Of a stretch of 64,000 nucleotides of DNA, positions 53,825-64,000 are shown piece after piece (positions within the stretch are counted from its first letter, which is position 1; the number at the start of each line of letters is the position of its first letter). The position numbers were made by a program, and so were the translations under genes. Origin of the DNA: Beaufortia kweichowensis. Lineage: Eukaryota > Chordata > Actinopteri > Cypriniformes > Gastromyzontidae. Under the pieces are notes generated by a model. That model worked only from the letters and a program-made list of their open reading frames with translations. It was not told the DNA's origin and did no database searches. Location: assembly GCA_019155185.1 (NCBI GenBank), contig CM032795.1, forward strand, positions 21,025,795 through 21,089,794, given 5' to 3'.

Positions 53825-56800
53825 TTACTGGCCCGACTTCTTTTCTTTCTGAAAACTGAAGCTAGTGCGGCGGTTGAGTTTGCGCTGCTTCTGCGCGAAA
53901 TAATCCGCCCTGGAAGTGCTGGCACGAGACTCTAGGATGTAGTTCACCTGTGAAAAAATAAAAATAAAATTAAACTTGATCAAATAGACAATTGAGTTCA
54001 ATGAAATATGACTAAACGGACCTTTAGTACGATCTCATTGACTGTAGCAGCATCACACTCAAAGTACAGCGCTTTGTAGTCGTGGTTGCTTAGATATGTG
54101 AGCTTGAATATTGCATGACCTACAAGAGAAAGATGAACAAGATTCAGCAACACAAACAATCTATTAAGCGATTACACAAACGTAATGTGAAGAACTGACT
54201 TGGACTCTTCTCCTCCACCAGGTCACAGGCACACAACAGGTCCGAGTCGATGGAGATGGGCTTCTGTCGGATCCAGAACTTTGTGCTGGTCTTCTGATTG
54301 GTGACAGGATCGATTTCCACCTTCTCCCCAGATATTCCTACACAAGTGAAGGGTTGACAGTGTTTTCATACCAAACGGTGTGGAAAGATTACCAGGTGTT
54401 GAGATTTAAATATGAATGATAGAGAGAGGACTGGAATATTATTACACGTCTATCTCACGAGCACAGGGCAGCCTGTCCGTGACGGACGTGACAGCTGTCG
54501 ATCATTCAGATTATATAAAAAATAGCATGCAAATATTTCAGAGATTCCAGAAGTGACTGTCAGATGTGCTGGAATATTTCTGTGTAAAGTAATATGAGCG
54601 GTAAAGAGAACTGAGGATTAAAGGTATGTGCTGTATTTTACCATACTATACCGCACTATATTACAGATATTATATTACAGACTGTATTTTACTATACTAT
54701 ATTATACTTTATACTTTTATACTATACTATACTATGGTCTATTCTTCTAGAAAACCAACTATACTGTCCTCTACTGTATTCATACTATATTATACTATGA
54801 TGTGCTATACTGTACTACACTGTACACTTTACTATATACTATATACACTGTAGCTATATAATATAATGTTTTTGTAAGGTTCATGTATGTCAGACTGTGT
54901 TTTAGCAGAAGAAGAGCATGTGATGAGGTTTTCTCTGTGTGGATGTACCTAGCTGAACATCAGTGGTAAAACGCAGTTTGTGTATCATGCTGATCTTGAA
55001 GGACTTGTAGTGATGACTGCTCAACATGTCCTGTACTGTAGTGATGTCTATGGGTGGATCCTCTTCTGAGCTCTCCTCACCTCGAGAACCTGCGGGTGAA
55101 ACCAACACAGAGAAACTGAGAAACTTGCATTAAATCTCTTCCTAAAATAATCTGAATGTTGTTTTCATGTTCATGTTCAAAAATAACCCCTAAGAAGTGT
55201 TCAAGGATAAGCCCTAATAAGCGTGCATGGGACATTGGGAGACTCACTGTTTTCTCGGACCAAGCAGAACTCCAGCGTGTTCTGGCTCTCCAGCGTGCTG
55301 TCCAGATCCACCGCCACGTTCGGTTCTGTCTGCTTCTCCAGACGATACATGGGACCTGAAACACGGCCAGGATGAAGTTAACTTTTACAAACTGCTCAAG
55401 AAAAACGAAATTAAAACGATGTTCAGATCAGATAACAACTGTGATCGTACGGCTTTATCACATGTTGTTTATTTATTGTTCGGAGAGAAAACGGCCAAAA
55501 GCAGAATCAACACATTGTCTTTAGTTTTTGGAAGAAATGAAGTCGAAAATAAACAATACAGAGAAGCTGCCAATCTAAATAGGGCAAACACCCCGGGCCA
55601 TATTTACCCTTTCGCAAATACCGTGATTTCCCAAATGTCAAGAAAACCTCAGAAAGCTCTCGACCTCTACTGAGAGAGAAAGAAATATATTCATGACGCC
55701 CTCCAGCCCAACACAACATACTGAAACCAACACAAGCCACTTTAACAATGAATCAGATTCAGAAACTTCCGTTCTATTTTAAATGCATATTAAAATATTA
55801 AGCCAAGAACTAAATAAACTAACCACTCCAAATCCAGACAAATAATGCCGTCATGAATAGATTCGGTTCACACACAACACATCAGTCATCACCAAATGTC
55901 AGTAAGGTTTACCTCGATAAGGCGCAGAGAAACCATTAAATCCTGCTTATCTCCTTCAACAGACCCATGAGCTTCAGAAACCCAGCGCCGCTCATAACAC
56001 ACATCATATTATACAGTGTGCACACTTCCTAGTGTCCACACGTCTAGTGTGCTTTGCTTGCTAAGTTTAACTGTCAGATGTTTAATTCTTTGCTTTAAAG
56101 AAAAAGATCACGCAAAACATACAAATTCTCTCATAACTTGCGTTCTTTAGTTGAACACAAACATTATAAATATTTTTTATGAATGTTATGTTATCTTTGG
56201 TATATGGGACTTAAAAAAGTTGAAGCTCCAAAAAGCACATGGGCAATTCCAACATTATGGATGGGAGATTTTCAGTCAAAATCAAAAATATATTCTTACA
56301 AAACCATCTGTTTATATCTTACCGAAGCCACAGGGTCCATATATCAGAAAAATCTATATATTTACATATTTACATCTATACATTTTTGAAAGGAAACACA
56401 CTTTTGTATGATTTCTGTGAATTAAAATACACAAACCAAAAGCAATAATACCCAACAAATGAAGAAAGATCTTCAAAGAATGACTCTTTAAATGTTCATG
56501 TGTTTATGGACTGTTATGAATGTAAAAATCATGATTTAAACATAAAGAATAAAACCATTAGCAGTTAAATGCTGGAGAAGAAGACAAAGCAACACTGCAG
56601 ACAGATGATGTGATGGAAATCAACAATCAATACTAATCTAAATGCAGATTAGAGAGCGGTCCGCTCGGCTAGCAGATCTCACACCATCACATAAAGACTG
56701 TTTTATACATTTATAAGGTGTGAAATGGTTTCAAGTTATATTATGGGATTTTTTTCAATATTTCTACAGACAGCCGAAGGTAAAAAGACCTTTGAGAGAA

Positions 56801-59354
56801 TTCACAACCAGTCCAAGCGCAATAATAACAACAATACATTTGCAACAAAATGAGAAAAACTATTCATGTTTTGAGCTTTTAAATTTTTAAAGCATGACAT
56901 GACAACCAATAAGACAAAAGGATCGACTAGATTTGAAGTGCCGCTTCTTGTGCCGTTATGGGTTGTAATTTCACTAAATCATGTATCATTTCACTTCAGA
57001 AGACATTTATTAACCCACTTTAATGATGAATTTATGCACTTTTTGTACCTATAAGAGCAAATACTGTGGAGTGACTGATATATAATATAAATAAAACTTG
57101 CATGGGGGGAGTAAATGACTATTTCTTGAGTACTAGTCCTCAAGCGACACAAACTCATCATTTCTTTAAGTCTTGTAGCTGTTTTCTCTCTAATGCACTT
57201 TTGTTCTCACACCATCAGTTTTTATTCTTCACCTGTCCTGCTTCATCTCAGAGCCGGACTGTGGCTTAATATCTTCTCACGCCTCTTATCTCACCCGCTG
57301 CCCGGCTCATCACGGCCGTCAAAGGACCGATCCGTTACCCCTGACTTTTGTATTAAACTCTCTGGTCCTATCAGATGCATCACCTATTCAACCGTGACAA
57401 ATGGAAACGGCACATTGCTGCGTTTATCAGCCTGATCACAGCAGACACATTCGCTTACTTTCTCACCTTCCACTTTGATCCACAATTTAAACACAGTTTT
57501 CAGGATTTTCTGGTTTCTTATACCAAAAGATGTTTTTTTTTCACTCTCTCTCATATTCTCCCTTATCTTATTAAATGTAAATGAGATGTCTTACCCGAGC
57601 CTTTCTGTGAGCCCTTCCTCTTCTTAAGAGCCTTCTGCAAGATTTCCTTCATGGTCACTTTAAGACTGTCCACCGGGATCAGAGAGAAGCCGTGAGCTGC
57701 ATTTCTGTGAAGAAATCATATTAATACTGATCTTCTTTCTTATAAAAATACTTAAGATTATTTATTGTCTGATTTCAATCACTTTTATCCAAAGGTTTAA
57801 ATTTAACTTATGCACAAAAACAAATTTGAGCACCGTTGAGTTGAAGAGAACAAAATCGTAACTTACGCATCTTGTTCACAGAAAATCATATTGCCATGAC
57901 ATTTTTGATGTGCATCAGGGAATTTATTCAGTAAACGTGTGTCTATCATAGTTTATGCACATATCTTCTTATCAAATTAAGAATTAATCAGACTTATTTA
58001 AGCACATTTAAACAATTTCTGTGCATCTTGGCATTTCCATCCATTGCTTTTTATGTGTTAGGTGGATGGAAACACGACTACTGAAAAACTTGGCAAACCC
58101 AGCAATTATCACATTACTATTATTGATTATTAGACCATTAGATTTTCTCTAAGGATATATAAGTAAACATTCAGACCAAAACATAACCTATACAAACATA
58201 TCTGATCTTATTTTTATATCAAAAATTAAAGATTTATTTCACAATATGACTTTAATCCACCAACTACAATCAAAGACCATCTGCAAGTCTGAAAAGAAAA
58301 CCATTTGTTTCAGTGAGCTTGTATTTAGAAAGACAGAAGCGACATTCTTAATCCAACGGAGCCGAGGGCAGAGTTAAAGTTTGAGCACATGAACAAAACA
58401 GATAAACATCCTCAGGCCAGAGACCAGAGAGCACTGGACAGAAGACTTGCTTGTCCATTTCCATTTAGCAGCGCTGACCCGTCTGCCTCGGGCCGGGGCT
58501 TCTGACAGCCTTCACGTCAGGTCTGAGACCCGGCAGGAGAGGTCTCAGCCCGACGCGGCCCGAGCGCCGGCTCAGTTCTCGCCCGGAGCCCTGCGGTGCC
58601 ACATCACCGGCTCTCTCGTGAAGGGAGCAAGCGCTGACCCGGAGAGCTCCGAACGCCAGCCGACAGCTACGAGCGGATGAATAAATAACACTCGAGACAG
58701 ACACATCTGGAACTATGGCTTTTATATAAAGCTCAAATTATGCCTTTTAGTAACACCTGATGAAAAATGATAAAACTATAAAGTTTGAGATGGACAAAAT
58801 AACCTCCAGATTATCTCCCTGCGATATCAGATCGTCGCAATAATAATTTTATATTTGGCGAGTACTGATCGAGTCACAGAATGTGATTATCCGCTGATTC
58901 CTCTTCAAACATTTTACCATAAACACAAATGCAACAAATCCCTCTTTATGATCTAAACAATTAAACATTTTCAACATGTAATTTATTCTTTATAGAAGTA
59001 ATCAAATCAGCATTTAGGTGTCTTACATTCGAACAAAGAGCGACTGTTTGGGTCCGAGTCCAGGAGACGAGTACTTCTCAACCAGAGCCAATGTGCTAAA
59101 GCCAAACTTGTGGATGGGCTCATTGGAATCCAGCGGAGGAAAATCTGTGTCCACCTCGCCATCATCTTCAGCGATGTGCAGACAGTATGTGTTGACGTTT
59201 TCACTGCGGAGAACAAAACAGAAATGAACTCAACGAACTTGGTTTATGAAACAGTTATAATAACGTCACTTATGAGATTTCTTATTACTGGATAATGTCC
59301 TTAAGAGTTATGTAGTAAAAGTGGAAACGTGGGCTGGTTGATTGTGCGTGAGGC

Positions 59355-59395
<41 letters not shown>

Positions 59396-62300
59396 AGAAC
59401 GACAGCATCAGTCTGTCTGACCCCACACAAACATCAGACTAAACCCCCAGACACGATTTATGTTGTCAGGCATTGAAAAGAAAGCTATTCACCGAGCGTC
59501 CTGTTGGGACGTGGATCATCAGAAGCACTTCATAGAAAACCCTTTTGTTTCTGCTCTTCTGTAGCACTATTATATATAGTGTCGTCTGGCTGTACCCCAG
59601 ATTACTGCAGATCTAAACTTTCTCCTTAAGGAAAACTGCAGAACAATTAACGGCGAGCTATTGTGCGATTCATTCAGCGGCGAGGCCTTCGGTTATAATA
59701 AGGTTTTGTCTTTATGATATGGCTTTCAGAGCTTCAGGGCCGGTGTTCGACGCTGGGGAGGACCGTGTTTTCATTTGCTATGACACACCGTTAAAACCCA
59801 AGAGTGAATGTGCTGCAAACCAACTCACAAAAACAACACAGCCTGTTCGCAGTACCATTAAGGCCATGTTGAGATGAAAAACAAAAAATAACTATGAACA
59901 CGCATGTAATACTGCAAAGAAATAAACTGTATATGTGACCTCCTCTGTGAAATCCAAGTTTATAATCTAATGATAAAACCATGAAAGTAGTCATTTTCAT
60001 AACAATAACATAAATTGCTATATATTATAGATTTTTTAATTTTCATTTACAATATAATAAATACTGAAATTAATGATTTTATTGGCACTATGTTTTATTA
60101 TTGTGCACAAAAATATCAGAAGTTTAGAAACATTGATATGATCTTATTCAGTCGATCTTAAAGAGATTATATTTATACAGTGTTCTCTACATTCATTTTA
60201 TGGAGAAAACCAAATACAACAAGTGACATTAGCTGGGTTTTCACAGACGGGTCAAATAAAATAAATGTTGTATCCAAACAGGACAGGAAATAAAAAGCAT
60301 GATCTTTTACATTACTATAATGGAAATTGTGACATAAAAAGTAATGCACACAGCATTTAGGGGTGATAAAATGAGTTTCTTAACAGGTCTTTAATTATTT
60401 TGAACAATCTTAAAAAGTAGAGATGGAAACTGATCTAAAGACGCTGGATCTTTCCTCTCTTGATCTGTAAACCTCCAGCTCTTTCATTCAGTATGGAGGT
60501 AGTGAGACTCATTTAAACCCCACACAAGCCCTGCATGTCTTCTTCTGTACAGCCTGGGGAAAACTCATTGCTATGCCAATCAGGTCTAACCTCAACCACC
60601 GAGACCGTCTGTGTGAGGATCTGAGCCGCCCAAGAGAGAATCTTTGGGTCTCCTCTCCTTTTTAATAGTTCTCAATCTGAGCAAAGTATAAATCTTCATA
60701 TTGTACCACATACCAGGGAGAAAATTCTTGCGCCGTACAGACGGCAAACCACGGAGACGCATTGAATGTGGAGACGAGAAAGAAGCCCAGGGGAATCCCT
60801 GACTGAGCTGGGAAAGGTCAAGACTGTCTTTAGCAGCAGAGGCGGAGGGGAAAGGGAATATAAATGTCTCTGGAGATGTGTTGAAGATGTGGGTGGGTCA
60901 CTGGTACATGCAGATTGATACCGAACATATTTTATTCATGATACACCGGACTGGATTCATATTACTCACAGCAAGGCATTTCATTTGCATTAAGTGTAAT
61001 CGTGAATTGGAATACGCCGTTTCTAAGGGTCTATATATAAAGTTTAATATGTGCTTACGTGAGCTTGGGTTCACGGCCCTCGCAGGTGTACTGCCAGCAG
61101 ATGAGCCCGATGAGATCGTGGACGCGAGCGTTGGCCATGGTGACCACCGTCATGGGGTGAAGCTTTTCTTGGGTGGACTGCATTGAGAGGTAGACGTCAA
61201 TTTTTTTGGTTGCTGTTGTACCGACGTGGCCCTGAAAAGAAGAACATCACAGGCGTCCTTAACTTTAGCAGTACAAAGACTTTACAACCAAAGGGTTACA
61301 AGTACCAAACAAACAAGATTCAAGCAATGCACTATGACAAACTACACACAAAATCTGTAAAGGTGTTAAATAGCCCGAAGTGATGCTAATACATGGAGAC
61401 AAGACCAAAACAGCATAGTGTCCTAACTATATAATCTTTCCAGACTAAAAGTGAAAAACAGCTGGAGATGCATTGATAAATTTAGTGGAAAATAAATGGA
61501 AAATGGAGTTAAATGGAAGCAAAAGTACTCAAAAGACAGACTCACCTTGCCGTCAAATTTGGAGTATTCATTGAAGGGGTTGTTGAGCTGTTGTGGACAC
61601 TGTTCTAGCCGCAGCGAGAGCATAGATTTACTGCCGGAGCTCCGGGCCCGATCCTTAAAATCCTTCTTTTCAAACAGTGAGCTTAAATCCTCTGCTAGAG
61701 CAACACAATATATCAAGAACACTAGAAACATGTTGATGTTTATAAAAATGTTGATGTTTATGGACACAGATACTCCACCTGACTGAGATGAGCTTCTCTC
61801 TTTCCACTGAATGTTTTTACACTTGATCTGGTTCTGTCGTTCTTTCCTCAAGCGCTCCAGTCGTTGAGCTTTAAACAGATCAGATGTTCATCTCATTACA
61901 GTTCAAAGAAGAAAATGTCATTTCAATGAAAACGTTCAACTTTTCATTACTGGATGCTGCTAAATCTGACAAATATAAGGGCTCGATTCACCTGGTGTTA
62001 CAATACTAGGGGTTGTGATTACTAAAACTTAAGACAGGCTTTATTAATGCACTGATCATCTACTTGTTTTGGCTTGATTTTTTTAATTAAGAAAATAAAA
62101 CCTACTTTGAGATTAAAACATTTATTCTATATTATTATATTTAACACAAACATTTGGATTACTGCAAAGAATGACGTCACTCATGGGTAACTTGCTGTCT
62201 TCAGTTTGTTACTGTTGTTGCTTTACGTACATTTAAAGGTAAATAACAACAAAAGTAAAAAAACTACAACCCACATGGCACTTTGGAAATAAAAAGCAAA

Positions 62301-64000
62301 TAGTGGCCAAAACCTAATGATCAGATATGTGTATCCAAGTCCATTTCTATACTGCTGGATCTCTGAGAAGATCTGAACAGTCATTCAGTGAACTCAAGAG
62401 TTATTACAGAACTGATCCGATATGTCCATAAAATGTGTGCCAAAACAAAAATGTGTCACATAAGATCATGATAGAAGGTCTAATCTAATCTTAATGTTTC
62501 TGTAATATTTTTTGGAGACGCAGAAAAAATATAAAAAATTTATGATTAAGGTATTATCATATCAACATTCCAGCATTGTTTCCAGCCCTGAACGCTTGCT
62601 TACCAGCCGCCTCGTGTCTCACGAAACTGTCTTGTCGTCCTGGGAATGAGTTGTTCAGATTCTTAATGGAGGAATAGTTAAAGTTCTAGAACACTCTCCC
62701 CAAATATAATGATCAAGGTTGAGTCCAGATTCATGTGCGTTTCTACTCTAAATCATCTGTCATGCAGTTACAGGAGATACAAAAATTGACTGAAACTAAT
62801 TGACTCCTTTAATAAATGAGATTATAATTAGATGCAAGTATTTATCTCTTTAAACTGAATCCCTTAAACACAGATGTCTGTGTTTCAGCAATTATGATAT
62901 CTTCACATTTACAGATATTTGCACAAAATTAGGCCCAATTGTCCTGGTCATGTGTTTCAAAGTAATATATAAAAGAAAAGTCAACATGCTAGAAACAGTT
63001 AGACACAACTGAATTCATACAGTGATTCAATTTTGGAATAAGATTGAAAAACAGCAAAGACACAGAAAATTACAAAAACATCAAATAATCACAGTAAGTA
63101 ACAAAAGAAAAACCACAAACAAGTTTGCGATTCTGAGACTGTTTTTTGTTTTACAGACAAGACGGTTTAAAGAGAGCAAATCAATTTCAGTCAGTTTCTT
63201 TTCCAGCCCATAGACCCAGATTAACACTTCATTCCAGAGCAAAGAAAATAACCAGAAAAATCACATATATAAATTCCTATTTCACCAAAGAATTAATGCA
63301 ATTGCAAACCCTAACTTCAAGCGACACATATTGGACATTCTTCATGTCATTTAAACAAATGACAAAATCATGTATTTAGGTAAAAGCCAAGTCAGATTTT
63401 TATTTGCACAGTTCTGCACAAGTGGCTGGTACAGTAAATCTTTAGCACAGTACATTTGGTAACAGTTTGTAGCAAAGATCAAGTCTAATGTGGGGTAGTG
63501 CTTAACATTTTATGATCAAGACAAAAATAAGACAAAGTGTTTCCTCAATACCTATGCCTAATAGGTATTTACTAATCAGTAAGTTGCAGGAATGCAAAGG
63601 ACTTTTGAAAAGGATGATTCTGGTTTCTGAACTTAACTACTTCCAGTTCTTCACCAATTCTATTTGAAAAAATAATGCATTAAACTTGGACAAGGAATCT
63701 GTTACAGTACTAGGAAACTTACGAGAAGTTTCAAAGTATTATATTTACTGACTTGACCGTTACCAAACCATCATACCAAACGTAACTCTACTCCAACACC
63801 ACCCAGTTAGACCCAGAGCCCCAGAAGCAGAATGCTCTATGAGAGTTAGTCAGATACTTGCCTGTGTTAGAGCGCCGTCGAATGCCAAAATCCCAGCTGG
63901 AAGTGATGTCAACGGACTGAGAGAGGTCACAAGTCTGACTGTCTCCTCCGATGCTGCCATCTCCAAACGAACCCCCCGATGACCCTCCACCAACGGACAC
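53825..64000 (-). CDS. mapkap1: mTORC2 subunit SIN1 (MAPKAP1), lacking about 40 N-terminal residues
   Basis: Scaffold subunit of mTOR complex 2 that recruits AKT/SGK through its CRIM domain and binds Ras and phosphoinositides. Eleven exons in transcript order: 64000-63862 (enters from the edge), 61868-61779, 61694-61546, 61231-61059, 59203-59027, 57704-57595, 55355-55248, 55089-54949, 54337-54200, 54119-54022, 53947-53825 (stop TAA). They total 1446 nt, 481 residues, in one consistent frame; with about 41 missing residues this equals the human 522. Visible landmarks: SVDITSSWDFGIRRRSNT, then LERLRKERQNQIKCKNIQWK, then the CRIM region from GHVGTTATKKIDVYL through WQYTCEGREPK and AEDDGEVDTDFPPLDSNEPI. 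The Ras-binding-like region starts at INAAHGFSLI, and the PH domain runs from about VQDMLSSHHYKSFKISMIHK to VLKVNYILESRAS. The C-terminus is EKKSGQ. The first intron uses a GC donor. Confidence 0.96.
54639..54860 (+). repeat. Degenerate (ACTAT)n repeat in mapkap1 intron
   Basis: Imperfect 5-bp ACTAT/TATAC units, heavily interrupted, between exons 54949-55089 and 54200-54337. Confidence 0.8.
56428..56560 (+). repeat. Interspersed repeat, family B, copy 2
   Basis: Same orientation as 7140-7330 and shares AGCAATAATACCCAACAAAT, GGACTGTTATGAATGT and ATGATTTAAACATAAA, with internal deletions. Lies in a mapkap1 intron. Confidence 0.55.
58465..58680. promoter_or_regulatory. Intronic CpG-rich island in mapkap1
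   Basis: About 215 bp of GC- and CpG-rich DNA (GGGCCGGGGC, CCCGACGCGGCCCGAGCGCC) inside an otherwise AT-rich intron between exons 57704-57595 and 59203-59027. Open frames exist on both strands, as expected for GC-rich DNA, but neither resembles a known protein. It may be an alternative promoter, an enhancer or an insertion. Confidence 0.45.
59355..59394 (+). repeat. (CT)n microsatellite
   Basis: About 20 CT units in the mapkap1 intron upstream of exon 59203-59027. Confidence 0.95.
59934..60254. mobile_element. MITE, family C, copy 2 (diverged)
   Basis: Left end TGTGACCTCCTCTGTGAAAT and right end TTTTCACAGACGGGTCA are imperfect inverted repeats matching the ends of 24300-24518. The interior is AT-rich, non-coding and about 100 bp longer. 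Lies in a mapkap1 intron. Confidence 0.6.

Noticed and set aside
58447..58704. Frames on both strands of the GC-rich island as a gene or pseudogene
   Set aside because: No family resemblance and no splice-compatible joins; kept only as a CpG island.
63850..63860. GT donor slightly downstream of the proposed GC donor in mapkap1
   Set aside because: Splicing at GTATCT would change the frame of the conserved next exon.

Overview
This is vertebrate nuclear DNA, almost certainly from a teleost fish and probably a cypriniform. All real genes are split by GT-AG introns. They are orthologues of human chromosome 9q33-q34 genes: TNC, TRAF2, RABL6, AJM1 (C9orf172) and MAPKAP1. The sequence between them is AT-rich and full of short DNA-transposon (MITE-like) copies and long microsatellites, as is usual in cyprinid genomes.

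Layout. (1) 1-4150, plus strand: the 3' end of a tenascin gene, best match tenascin-C, with three fibronectin III repeats and the complete fibrinogen-like domain. (2) 6749-10217, minus strand, with a non-coding first exon near 11219: a complete traf2 with RING, TRAF zinc fingers, coiled coil and MATH domain, and an unusual Pro/Ser-rich insertion. (3) 12.7-23.6 kb, plus strand: a complete rabl6, a Rab-like GTPase with a long disordered tail, head to head with traf2. It has an extra in-frame 30-nt exon candidate. (4) 23.6-32 kb: the rabl6 3' UTR, microsatellites and a few exon-like islands that I cannot assign. (5) 32.1-44.7 kb, plus strand: ajm1, with a CpG-rich first exon, a long 5'-UTR intron and one 3.27-kb coding exon ending in a MYND-like zinc finger and a conserved C-terminal domain. 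(6) 45.6-51.6 kb: a 6-kb array of palindromic cores set in pyrimidine- and purine-rich minisatellite arms. It looks like a foldback-type transposon that has undergone two rounds of local tandem duplication. (7) 53825-64000, minus strand: the last eleven coding exons of mapkap1 (SIN1, the mTORC2 subunit), with the N-terminus off the window. It includes one GC-AG intron and an intronic GC-rich island.

The genes are not an operon and do not act in one pathway. They are neighbours kept together by descent: tnc and traf2 converge, traf2 and rabl6 diverge, rabl6 and ajm1 run in tandem, and ajm1 and mapkap1 converge on the foldback array. The most unusual items are the foldback array, the orphan exon-like islands near 30.3-31.3 kb and 35.0 kb, the rabl6 microexon, the traf2 insertion, and the GC-AG intron and intronic CpG island of mapkap1. 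All exon boundaries were read by eye from splice signals, reading-frame phase and remembered family sequence; no alignment was run.
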